From Crotalaria pallida (taxonomy: Eukaryota > Streptophyta > Magnoliopsida > Fabales > Fabaceae), in contig CM075653.1 in NCBI GenBank assembly GCA_037953625.1, positions 101,597,639 through 101,661,638 on the forward strand: DNA of 64,000 nucleotides, written 5' to 3'. Each line of letters starts with the position of its first letter. Positions within the stretch are counted from its first letter, which is position 1. The translations under genes were made by a program, and so were the position numbers. The notes below the pieces were generated by a model, which was given only the letters and a program-made list of their open reading frames with translations, had not been told where the DNA came from and did no database searches. This document shows positions 44,333 through 55,655 of this stretch, piece after piece.

Positions 44333-47300
44333 TGTAACATCCCTAATTTTAATCCCTAGTATAATTATAAGTCTTAATGAATTAAATATTTGTTTCTTGA
44401 AATCAATCATTTAGTTTTTGAGTATTTTCATAAAATACATTATATTAAATACGAAAGAATATTTAATTATATTTGAAAGTTAATCCATTTAAAATAATTC
44501 CTCTATTTTGAAAAATATATTTTTTTATAACTTACTTTGATTTAAATACGTTATAATAGAAAATTGAAAATAAAGATTGACAACTCTAAACACAATTTCC
44601 ACCGTTGGATGTGAAGGTTATCGTGCAGGGAAGCTTGCTTTCGAATTTGAGCAAGATCCAACGGGTAACGAAGAATACGGCATTCGTAAAGGCAAAGAAA
44701 ATAAATAAAATCAAAAGCAGCCTGATTAATCGATTAAGTCATCTGATTAATCGATTAACCCGCTGCAGATTAAAAAAAAACAAAAAAAAAAGAGAAAAGA
44801 CGAAGAAGAAAAACGTGTGCTATGTTGGCTAAGGGGTGAAAAACCTAATTTTTTCATTCTCCTTCTTCTTCTTGTGATGCCACTGCTATCCCCCGGTCCT
44901 CTTCTTCTTTCCTTGTCGCCACCCACGGAGCCATGGCCGCCACTCGGTTTTCTCTCTCCCTTCTCTCCCTCACGATCGCTCTCTCTCTCTTGGCCTTGTC
45001 GCGGCTGACCACCACCAAACAACCACGGATCACAACGCCACCGACACCGAACAGACACCATCGCCGTTCCCCTCTCCCTTCACCACCAACCATCATGACT
45101 CGCGACTCCCTTTGGCCAGAAAGAACCGCCGTTGCCGTTATCGTCACCACCGCCACCAGAGTTGTTGGGGTGCGTTTGAAGGAGTTGCTGCCCCTAACCG
45201 CTTTCACCGACGTCACCGAGGTCGAAGCCGTTGGCATGATCCTCTGCTGGTTGGGAACTGACGCCGATCTTGCTCCTATTGCTTCAAAACCATATTTGAG
45301 GGTATATCCCTAATACCTTTTTAATTATTCTATTTTATGTTTTAATTTTAATACTAATATTGATTTTAATGTTATTGGTAATAATTACTTAATATGAAAT
45401 TGTTTTGGAAGGTTAGAGTTGTTTTGAGGATTTTATTATTGTTTTGGAAATTAAATGGTATTACAAGTTATAATTATTTTAATTAGTGTTATCTAAGGAT
45501 TTTAATTGGTTACTTTGACTTGTATAATGCTGAGTTGACTGTTATGTCGAATGATGAATTTCAAAGACTATTTGCGTTAAATGTGTCAAGTTCCTAAGTA
45601 AGTGAGTTGTTGTTTAGTTAGGTTGAATTGTCCCTGAACTAAACAATACCTCAATTAATTAGGAACCCAATAGATTCGGCATAACGTTAATTCAGATTGA
45701 AATTGTGGACTTTAACTTCAAATTGAAAGGGAGTGTAGTTATTGAACTTAGAAAACGTAATTTTAATTTATTCTTGAACAAGGAATGCTCTCTTTCAGTT
45801 TTGAATTTATAACGTCAAGTATCATTAGTATTTGATTTGGTGATTTGAAACTAAAACTAACTAACTTTAATGTATTTTTGACGAACATGTTACTTTTGAA
45901 AGTTAGCGTATTTTTAACATAAAGTAGCACTATTTTATTGAGGGAGCCATGGTTTTAAGTTTAAATTTCTATTTGACTCTGATTTATGGATAATTAAATG
46001 TTTTCGAAATTAACTTGTCTCTGTTTTCAAGTTAAAGTCCCTTTTTCGTAAAACGCATTATATTGATTATTATTTATTTGTATGACCCGGTTAGACGACG
46101 AAGGATTTTAGGATCAGCGCAAGCGAAAGCAATGAATCGCGCTACGTTTGAGCAACATTACACAAAAAGAATCATGTTTAAGGAAACACAAGGTAAGGAG
46201 TGAGTGTTACCTTATTTTAGGGATGAGTTTCTAGTATGCATATAATACTTACTAAGAGTTAAGTGTTAGTGGGGCACAAAACCATAGGGTAGTGAACATG
46301 AGTAATGATTAGAGAATGAAATAAAGGAATTTAATTAATCATGATGTTGTGTATATGTGAATAGTTATGAATATGTGTATGTTTGGCTTAAGTGTATATT
46401 TGTGGAATTGTTTGTGATGATGATAAGTAGTTTAATGATGTTTTGATGGAAATATGATTAAAAGAATAATTGATTATGGAAATAAATGAATGAGTTTAGT
46501 GTTGACCTTGGAAAATGAATTGATTAAGAGTTAGGAAAAAGGGGAGTGATGGTTAGAGAAGGAATTATGAATGAATAAATGAAGGAAAGCTTAACAATGC
46601 GAAGGTCATATTGACCCAGCGCGATAATGATATTTAATAATGCGAAGGTCGTATGTACTCAGCGCGATATGTGAAGGTCATATTGACCCAGCGCGATAAT
46701 GATATTTAATAATGCGAAGGTTATATGTACCCAGCGCGATATGCGAAGGCCATATTTATCCAGCGCGATAATACAACTTAATAATGCGAAGGTCACATCG
46801 ACCCAGCGCGATCATTTATACTTAATAATGCGAAGGTCATATCGACCCAACGCGATCATTTATACTTAATGATGCGAGGTCGATACCGACCAGATGCGAT
46901 ACAAGGCTAAAACAGAGGGGAATAGAGTAGACATATAGCATTGTAAATTAGAGAATAAGAATTTGTTGATTAGGTAAAAACTGAAGTAAAGAGACTATGG
47001 AATTGTTGGTGGTATTGTTTCCAGGTGTGAATGACTATATGAATTACTTGAAATATATGTGTTTGGCTTAGTCGGTTACTATATCATATTAGAAACTGCT
47101 ATTCCTAAATTATGTGTAATGCTCACCTCCTTACCATTTTTCCAGGTACAGAGTTTGAGCTTGCACTATTATTGGCCGAGCAGGAGTACACTCCACCCCG
47201 TGGAGTGTAAGCTAATTAGAAGAGATAGTGTTGTTTTATTTTATTACAATTGAGTTTTCTTTTGGTTTTATTATATTTCATCTGTGAAGCCTTGAGTATG

Positions 47301-47524
47301 TTTTATTTGGTTACCAGGGCACGGAATTCAAATTTGTATGTTTATATATATTTTTTTGATTGTACTGGTTGACAGGTTTACAAAATGCTATTTTTGGGAA
47401 AGTCCGATAAACAGAGGAGACTATGTCGGATTTTTATTAAGATTTAAAACGAAATTTTCAAGTCCTAATTTCAAATCAACTTAATTTCTTGTAATTAAGC
47501 TATATATTTGTTTAAGGTGTTACA
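44333..47524. mobile_element. 3.2-kb solo LTR in the Harbinger element
   Basis: Starts TGTAACATCCC and ends GGTGTTACA, with GGGTG duplicated at 44328-44332 and 47525-47529. No gag, pol or primer site. It contains two GATTAATCGATTAA palindromes near 44725-44757, a C-rich leader-like block at 44880-45300 and a tandem array at 46590-46905. A 126-codon frame from ATG at 44933 with a Leu/Ser-rich start lies in the GC-rich block; I regard it as untranslated leader. A gypsy origin is inferred from the TGTAACATCCC start. Confidence 0.85.
46590..46905. repeat. tandem array of ATGCGAAGGTC units
   Basis: About eight copies of ATGCGAAGGTCATATNGACC followed by CAGCGCGAT and an AT-rich spacer (unit roughly 35-45 bp). 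The last copy is shorter (ATGCGAGGTCGATACCGACC). The conserved halves form an interrupted palindrome around GGTC..GACC. Not a CRISPR array: spacers are repetitive and the host is a plant. Confidence 0.8.
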
Positions 47525-47945
47525 GGGTGTGAGGGAAAAGAAGTCGAAGATCAGATCAGAGCCACTGGCTCGACCTTCTTCCACGGATCTTTTATCTCGG
47601 TGGCGGTGGGATCAGTTGGTGGTGGTTATTGTGCTACTGCCTCGGCCTTCGGTGATGGTGGCAGTGGGATCAGCGAGTGAGTGTGGCAGAGAAGAGATCG
47701 AACAGAGAGAGAAGAACAGCTACGAACTTTCAAAGAGACCGAAGGAGAGAGGAGAGTGAACGGAGAAGAGACCGAAGGAGAGAGTAGACGGAGAAGAGAC
47801 CGGAGGAGACGGAAAAGAGAGAAGAGACCGAAGGACACTGAACGAAGAAAGAGAGTGAGTACATGTTAGGAGACTGGAGAGTATATGTTGGGGGTTTGAA
47901 GTATACGTGAGGAGAGTGAGTATATGTGAGGAGAGTACATGTTTG
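47525..47945. other. purine-rich low-complexity stretch
   Basis: Harbinger 5' region after the inserted LTR. It has GA-rich repeats such as GAAGAGACCGAAGGAGAG several times and a GTGGCGGTGGGATCAG block. No gene recognised; open frames on both strands follow from the GA/CT bias. Confidence 0.5.
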
Positions 47946-47949
47946 AAAA

Positions 47950-48795
47950 CCACTTACGTCCAAGTTTAGACGTACAGGTTTTTTTTTACAAAAACTCATA
48001 CGTCTCAGGTACGACGTATTGAAAATAATTTATTTTGTCGCAAGGGCTAAAAATTAATACTTACGTGTTGATTGAGACGTATAAGTTTAAAAAAAATTAA
48101 TACATACGTCAAAGCTTAGACGTAGGTGTTAAAATTATATATAAAATCTACGTCTACCAAGATGTATGGGTTTAAAAAAAATTAATACTTACCTCAAAGC
48201 TTAGACATAGGTGTTAAAATTATATTCAAAAACTACGTCTTGGTTGAGACGTAAGTAGTAATATAACTGTTCAGGATCCTGATAATATAACTGTTCATAC
48301 GTCTTGGTTGCTACGTCTTTTTAAATTTTGTTTTGAGTTAATTCATACGTCCATGTCATGACGTCGAGCAATGTGAATTGTTAAAAAAAAATTCACCCCT
48401 ACGTCTTAGCTGATTCATCAGGTGTTTTTAAAACAATTAGCTCCTACGTCTTAGCTGAGACGTAGGGGTTAAATTTAAATTTAATCCATTTTTTTAAATA
48501 TTATGAGTAATTTTTTACTCATAATATTTTTTAATATAGATTTTTAATACATATTTATTAAAGAAAATTTAGCCCCTATGTCTTAGTTGAGACGTAAGGC
48601 TTTTTTAAAAGAATGAATTAAATTTAAATTTAACCCCTACGTCTCAACTAAGACGTAGGAGCTAAATGTTTTAAAAACACCCTACGTCTCAGCTCAGACG
48701 TAAGAGTGAAATTTTTTAACATTACAATATAAAAACAAGACATAGGGATAAATTTTATATAAAAAAACAAGATAGAGGCCTCCTACGTCTTACAA
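47950..48795. repeat. array of TACGTCT/AGACGTA palindromes
   Basis: About fifteen palindromic units of the type CCTACGTCTNAGCTNAGACGTAGG, 22-26 bp each and 40-60 bp apart, in A/T-rich DNA upstream of the Harbinger ORF1. The layout is like the array at 1925-2637 but with a different core. It may be a fragment of a CACTA element or subterminal DNA of the Harbinger element. No CACTA terminus was found. Confidence 0.6.
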
Positions 48796-48854
48796 TATCT
48801 GCCATTCGTTGCTCCACAACGGATAAATTTTATTCAACGTTATAATTTTTTGAA

Positions 48855-48865
48855 TCTATAAATAC
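48855..48865 (+). promoter_or_regulatory. TATA box of Harbinger ORF1
   Basis: TCTATAAATAC, about 150 bp before the ORF1 ATG at 49014, with a C/T-rich leader between. An inverted MYB-core hexamer (CAACGG) lies at about 48817. Confidence 0.5.
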
Positions 48866-49013
48866 TAGTTCTATTTTCATCCAATTCACACTACAACTTT
48901 TCTTCTTCAATGTTCATTCTTCAATTTTGAGTGAATTCACATCCCAAATTCTCATTCTTCACTTTTCTTTGTCTACTTTATTCATCAATTTTTCTATTGA
49001 ATTAGCTTTTTTA

Positions 49014-50315
49014 ATGGATCCCAATCAACCTCATTTAGATGCCACCAGAAAAAATTTATAAAACCCAAACTCTCAAAATCCTGAACCTACTCCAAACACA
49101 CCATATTATCCACACAATATCAATAATCCATCCTACTCATATTATCCACAAAATGCTTCAAACATTCCTTATCATCATTTTTATCCATATCGTCCACAAA
49201 ATGCTACAAATCAGTTTTCTTCAATGCCCCCACCATATCCATATCCATATCCAACGTTCTCATCACCCCCATTCACTACAAATACCAACGAGAAAGATCC
49301 AGAAACACCTGTGGGATCGAGTCACGAGTCTCAACATTTACCATTTCAAACTGAGGTTGGTTTGGAAGCTATTGATCTCGAAGAGGATGAAGGAGTAGCC
49401 CTTTCCACAAAGAAGAAGAATGCTAGAGATAGGTTTGACGTGGAGGAAGATAAACTTCTTGCTCAATCATGGATAAACATCTCGGAAGATTCAGTTGTTG
49501 GCAATGACCAAAAGTTGGGAAATTTTTGGTTAAGGGTATCTGCTCAATACAACAAGTACCGAAGCAAGAAAATGAAGGAAAGAAATGCGGATCAACTAAA
49601 ATCTCGATACCACAGAATGAAGACTCGTATTTCAAAGTTTGTTGGTTGTTATAAAAGTGTTGTGGATTCAAAGACTAGTGGGAGCAATGACCACGATATC
49701 ATGGAGAAAGCCAAGGCAATATATTTTCAAGATGAGAAAGAGAGGTTTGGGTTCGAGCATGTCTGGCGAATGGTGAAAGACTCACCAAAATGGTTTGATG
49801 GTGGTGTCAACGAAGGTTCATCAAAAAGAACAAAAAATTATGCCTCTGGGGCATACACTTCCTCCTCAAACCCTCCGACACCAACAAGTGAAGAGTACCC
49901 TTTTCCTGATCATCCTATTGAAAGACCTATGGGGCAAAAGACTGCCAAAAGGAAGGGGAAATCAACAAGCAGTGGAACATCAAGGGGAAAGGCTGATGCA
50001 TTCAATGAATTTAAAGTTGAGTACTTAAGTGTTCAAAACAAAAAGGTTGATGCTATTTTGAAACAACTCGAGCTAGATGAGAAAAAGCTTCGGATTGAGG
50101 TGAAAAAGATGCGACAAGGTGATGAGCAAAAGCAAAGGCAACTGGAGTTAGATGAGAAAAGGCTCCAGTTGGAAGCGAAAAAGATGAGGAGGAATGATGA
50201 GCAAAAGAAGATGGACGAGATAGCATTCCTTTTCAAAGATACGTCTGGAATGACTGAATTACAATTGCAAAGTTATGTAATGTTGTGTGATATGATTAAA
50301 AAAAATATGGGATGA
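49014..50315 (+). pseudogene. Harbinger ORF1, Myb/SANT-like protein with one early stop
   Basis: The true start is probably the ATG at 49014 (DPNQPHLDATRKN), because the frame continues to the long open part. A TAA at codon 16 (49059-49061) breaks it. A later ATG at 49224 gives 363 residues. After a Pro/Tyr-rich N-terminus, a trihelix-like domain lies at about 70-165 of the shorter form (RDRFDVEEDKLLAQSWINIS, NADQLKSRYHRMK, GFEHVWRMVKDSPKW), then a Lys-rich linker (QKTAKRKGKS) and a Gln/Lys/Glu coiled coil with a repeated LELDEK. Such NAM-like proteins are the DNA-binding partner of PIF/Harbinger transposases. A shortened but functional form is possible. Confidence 0.85.
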
Positions 50316-50456
50316 ATTAGTATGTAGTTTGTTATTGTTTATTTCTATTATGATGCACTATGTAATATGATGATATATGAAATGTACTTCCATTGTAAGA
50401 TTATGAAATACATTTGCGTTTTCAAAATAATAATATATTAATAATATTTTAAAAAA

Positions 50457-50544
50457 GTAGCCGTTGTAAAAAGTAGCCGTTGTAAAAAGTAGTCGTTACA
50501 AAGTAGCTGTTGTAAAAAGTAGCCGTTAAAAAGTAGACGTTACA
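50457..50544 (+). promoter_or_regulatory. six tandem GTAGCCGTTGTAAAAA units
   Basis: Units of 14-16 bp are repeated six times just before the TATA box of the transposase gene. Four of six contain the MYB consensus CNGTTR (CCGTTG, CTGTTG, CCGTTA). Related TAGCCGTT motifs lie near 57373 and 57441 in the right part of the transposon. A role as a binding site for the Myb-like ORF1 product is inference. Confidence 0.55.
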
Positions 50545-50552
50545 CAATGAAA

Positions 50553-50562
50553 CCTATAAATA
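50553..50562 (+). promoter_or_regulatory. TATA box of the transposase gene
   Basis: CCTATAAATA, 58-67 bp before the transposase ATG, very similar to the ORF1 site, followed by a C/A-rich leader. It implies separate transcription of the two genes. Confidence 0.55.
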
Positions 50563-52142
50563 TTACTATCATTTAGACACCACACCACACATTCTCATTT
50601 CTCTCATAATACCTCTCAAATGGAGCCAAACATTCCTCCCGAATTTCAGAAAAGTGTTGTGTGGCAAGCAATAAGTTTTCTATTTGATAGTAGTAGTGAT
50701 GAAGAAGAGAGCAGTTCCACCAGGCGTAGACGTACTCGCAGAAGATCAAACATAGATAGGAATCGTGAAGAAGGTCATGTTCGATTGTTCAACGACTACT
50801 TCTCTGATAATGCGATGTACGCAGAAGAGCACTTTCGTTGAAGGTTTCGGATGCGTCAGCGTGTCTTCCTCAAAATCGTAGATGCGGTTTCTGAGCATGA
50901 TGAATATTTCTTAAAGAGGCCCGATGCAACTGGTAAGCTTGGTCATTCACCGTTGCATAAATGCACCAGTGCTATTAGAATGTTGGCATATGGAGCAAGT
51001 GCTGATAGTCTTGACGAGTATGTAAGAATGGCCGAGAGTACATCGATCGAATGCCTCGACAGGTTTACAAGGGCTGTGATTAATGTATTTGGGTGCACAT
51101 ACTTGGGAAGGCCCAACAATGATGATGTCGAGCGCCTATTGAAAATCGGGGAAGATCGTGGATTTCTAGGGATGTTGGGTAGCATCGATTGCATGCATTG
51201 GGAGTGGAAGAATTGCCCAGTAGCATGGAAAGGACAATTTTCTCAAGGTGATCATGGAAAGCCAACGGTGATGTTGGAAGCAGTAGCTTCTGCAGATTTA
51301 TGGATTTGGCACGCCTTTTTTGGGGTTGCGGGATCTAACAATGATATAAATGTGTTGAATCGATCCAATGTTTTCGCCGATGTTCTTAATGGACAATCAC
51401 CAAAGGTAAATTTCTCAGTCAATAGGACTCCATACAATTTGGGGTATTATCTCGCGGATGGCATTTATCCTCCGTGGGCTGCATTTGTGAAAAGCATCTT
51501 GTTACATCAAGGAGCTAAGAGAGAATCTATACTATTATATAAAGAAAACAGTGTTTGTTAATTGTTTTTGTACAGAAATTTGTTTTTTTCCTATTATACC
51601 CTCCCTAATTGAAAAAAGTATCACTTCTTCCACACTGTTTTGACATAAATAACCAAGAGCAGTTTCAAAAATTAAAAAAGAAAAGTGCAGTTTCAAAAAG
51701 AAGTTCAAAAAGGGTTTAACTGCATTTTGCTATATGGTCATTATCTAACTGTAGCCACCCACCAAGTCTGAAACAGGATTCCATTCCTTCAATCAATTTC
51801 TCTCTCTCCTATATGGCCCGATTGTCTCTTGCTTTCTCATTTTGGTTCGACTAGAATTGATCACCAAAGAATTTTGCTCTATGCAAGTTATGACGCCCAT
51901 GACAGGGGATTCAATTCTTTTTCTTCTTAAATTTCGATGTGTATGACAATATTTTATACAGAATGCATCGTCACATTTGGGAATTTGAAGTTCAATTTTT
52001 CTTACATGTTTTTTACAATATTTTTAATGTTAAATGCAATTTATAGAGTTTGGAATTATAAAGCTTAAAACCTTTTCTGGTGTAATACCCAAATTGGGAA
52101 ATATTATTATCAGGCAAATTCAACTCGAGTTCTTTGTTTGTA

Positions 52143-52328
52143 GGTGTTATGAGTGATTGTTTCAAAGCAATAATGTTTGAGGAAGAGAAGTTGTTGACGG
52201 AGGTTGTTATTGTATAGCCTCTTCCCTATGAAAGGTTCACATACAACAAGACCTGGAAGGACGGAAACATCAACTTGGTTTCACTCTGTGACTTCCTCTT
52301 CAATCCAAAGAACTATCGTATCCCATAA
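52143..52328 (+). pseudogene. exon-like fragment captured by the Helitron
   Basis: After a TTTGTAG acceptor-like site a frame runs about 60 codons to TAA, with one in-frame TAG. It encodes MSDCFKAIMFEEEKLL, then PLPYERFTYNKTWKDGNIN and LVSLCDFLFNPKNYRIP. The composition is that of a normal globular protein, unlike the surrounding DNA. I do not recognise the source gene. Helitrons commonly carry such host gene fragments. Confidence 0.4.
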
Positions 52329-55117
52329 TTCGGTCAGATTCTCCCGTCGTTCCTATTTTACCCTTTTATTTATCTTAATTAAAACAATTATTCAAAATTA
52401 AAATTTGTACAACTGAAAAAAAATGATTTGATTTAAGAGTAAAATAGAAACTAAGTGATATATGTAGCAACTTCTCATTTAATAACTGCACTGGTCACAA
52501 AATAACTTCTATCATTCTACCATCTTCAAATTTTCAAACTATTTCTGCTTTCCTCTACTGTTTACCGCTATGTAGAAGTTTTTTTTTCCTTCTCCTCAAC
52601 AAAACTGCTTTTCTCTTCTCAACTACTATAATCCATTCATCTTTGTAGAGGCTATGTGCATTATCTCTGCAGAGGCGGAGTGCACGTATTATGCATTTTT
52701 TCAATTAACAAACAGATGAATAAAAATGTCCAGTTGAATGACATGCTCATGGTGTTTGAAGCAAATGGAAGGCACTATGTTTTCGGAACAGGCACTATCG
52801 TGCATACTATCATAACATTGTCCATCTGATTTTTATTGTGCATTTTAGTTATTTTTTTAATTTTAATTTTTGGGATAGTGTTTACTGTAACTCTTTTCTG
52901 TATGAAGTTATTGTTGTTCATGGTGTCCCCTCTTTTATTTGGTAACTCTTATGCTTTGCTTCTTTTTCAAAATTTGAATCTTTGGAATTAAGACACACCA
53001 TTTTCATGTTATGGATTTGTTTGAGTTATTTGACATTTTTCTAATGTTAATATATTAGATAACTCCTGAGTTTTGATGCATTATTTACTTAGACGATGTA
53101 CCACTTTGAGGCATACCTGTTTTGTGATATGTTATAACCTACGATTTTGGATTGATATATGCATTCTTTTTAATATGTCCTTTTATATGTAAAAGTAAGC
53201 TAATTTTTGTTACATTTTAAATAACTATATTAATCTATTGGTCTACAAGAATTTTAATCCTTATAAATGTCTTGATTCCACATGAAGTCCTCAAGCTTTT
53301 ATCAAACACTCCATTTAGGTTGAGTATATACCAGCTTTGAAGGAAAAATTTTGGAAGCTTTTTATTTTTGTATGCAAGGAGCATGCAAATAAATTGGAGT
53401 AATGTTGATTATGTTGGTGCATATGGCATGGGTGATAAATATCTCTTATGTTGCAGGAGTAAAGTTAGAGAAGATTTGCTATTTGCTGGAAAGGAAGGTG
53501 CAATTAAGAGAGAATATTGTAATTCAATTTTGTGCATTTTAAAAAAGGGATTAATAAAATGAAGATTTTTAGAATGTTTTTCATAAATATGATTGATAAA
53601 CTTTGAAAGAAGTTTGAATTATCTATAAAAAAACAATGAAACTATAATTTTTTACATCTCTCTTTTTCTCTGTTGTAACTATTTTTTTTATATTCGTCGT
53701 CTCTTTCTCTTATTGTGTTGGATTTGGTTTTAATTGCCTTAATAATGCTATTGATTCCTATTGTATGATATATTTGGTTGTTATATTTTAATAATGATAA
53801 TAATAAACTGAATTTGATAAATTTTTTAAAAAATATAAATAATAAATTAAAAAATTAATTAATCAAACCAATTATAAATAAACCTATAAAAATAAATAAC
53901 TACATATTGGGAAATAAAAAAAAATCGAAATTTAAAAAAATGGTTGACAATTTAACACGTGTCACGATTGTTATTTGATTTGTTTTTATAAGTTGAGTGT
54001 AGTACCCGTGGTGTCCATATTTGGAACCACGTGTTTTTAAAAAAATTATAATGACATATTTCGTTTAAAAATAAAATTTAATGATAATTTTTGTTGATCT
54101 ATTTTATCAACGATAAAAATAAAATTATGAACACAACAGATAATCTATCATACTATAACTATAAGTAGACATTTTGAATGTAAATTAGCTACGACACAGG
54201 AAATTAGCTATCGCACAACATCGAATGATTCATCACACGATACATTCTTTCTTTCTCATCCTTTGTTATCAATGCATATTTATATTCTATAAATTCTTAT
54301 TTTTTTTCACAATTGAATAATCTATTTTCAAAAAAGTCTAAAATGTGTTGATAATACATACACATGGTGGTACATATTTTTTTCATAATACACTCTATTT
54401 AAACCTATAATCATTATAATATTTTTTAAAAGGTAGAAGAAGTTGTCTTGAACCTATAGATACCTTCGTTTATCTTCAAACAATTAACTAAATAGAAAAA
54501 AAAGTTAATGACGTACAAAACTTGATAAAAATAACAATAGAATCAATTATGTTTAAAAAGAAAACTAATTGATTGGATAGTTATCATTAAAAAAAAGAGA
54601 ACATTTTGAATTTGAATCAGTATTATCAATTGAGCAAATTCAAAAGTGACGTTTGGTTTTTAAATCACTTTATTTAGAATAAAAAGTAGGAGTTGGCAAG
54701 CATGTAAAAAAAACTAAATGTTAAAGGATTTGGGCCGGAAAAAAATAATCCTATGATAGTCAATAATATTTGCTCAAGTATGATTATAATCTTCTAATTA
54801 CAATTAATTCTATTAAAGCATTGAAAATAAAGTTTCAGGAAAAAAATTTATTTGTTTAAAAGGAAACTTTATCATATACCTTTTTTTTAATTAAAACAAA
54901 GAAACTCTAGCATCAGAATTTAGAGTTGATCATAGTTCAAGATCCATATTAAATTTCAACACATGCAAGAGCAATAAGTGCTCATAAGTTGTATGTTTAC
55001 AGCCCCTACATCATTCATCAAAATCATCATGATTGATAATTGATTAATTTACTTAGATAATTACAAAAATGTGTAATGGAAATTGATATTTGACTAAATA
55101 GTATATGCTATTCAATT

Positions 55118-55590
55118 CTACTATGTCATGCATCTAGACAAACACAATAGTTAGTAATATAAAAAAAAAAGAATATATTAAAATAAAAATACATGAATAA
55201 TCTCATTGAAACACTGTAGATCCATACTCTAGAACATGACAACTAAACACAGCTAATTATTACAATTTACACTACATCATTACCACCACTTAACATGACA
55301 TTCATAACTACCGAATTTGCAATATATCATTTTACTATAAACTACTTTTTACGACAATAAGAACGATAGACACAGTCGATACGCTAGGGTGTGATAGATG
55401 GTTAACGATAAATTCTACGTCAAGTTATGAAAACTTTACTACGTCATGCATCTAGACAAATATATTAATAAAAAACATCCTTAAAGACCGATTTTTCAAT
55501 AATATATCATTTTACTATAAACAACTCCGACAAAAACACGACAATGAAAATGCGGGGCGACAAGCGCGGGAGTGCTTGTCGACACGCTAG
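55118..55590 (+). repeat. duplicated Helitron 3' region
   Basis: ATATATCATTTTACTATAAA followed by ..CGAYACGCTAG occurs at about 55322-55388 and again at 55499-55590, and TACTAYGTCATGCATCTAGA occurs at about 55119 and 55438. The first copy lacks a strong hairpin. It is probably a relic 3' end, bypassed or duplicated. Confidence 0.6.
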
Positions 55591-55655
55591 TTATTTTTAA
55601 AAAAAACAAGAAAACTTTAGAAAGGATATCGAACAGGCCTTTGGGGTATTACAAC

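Larger units (their letters stand above)
51526..55590 (+). mobile_element. nonautonomous 4.1-kb Helitron
   Basis: The 5' end TCTATACTATTATATAAAG follows an A, and the 3' end CTAG is followed by T, with host coding sequence directly resuming. An 8-bp stem CGACAAGC/GCTTGTCG (55558-55565, 55574-55581) sits five bases before CTAG. All Helitron signatures are present. No Rep/helicase is encoded. The interior is AT-rich with one exon-like fragment at 52143-52328. Confidence 0.9.

Noticed and set aside
44933..45313. 126-codon frame with signal-peptide-like start
   Set aside because: It sits in the GC-rich leader-like part of a solo LTR; the hydrophobic start comes from CTCTCTC repeats, and other frames are equally open.
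46590..46905. CRISPR-like repeated units
   Set aside because: Plant LTR context, degenerate units and repetitive spacers; no cas genes.
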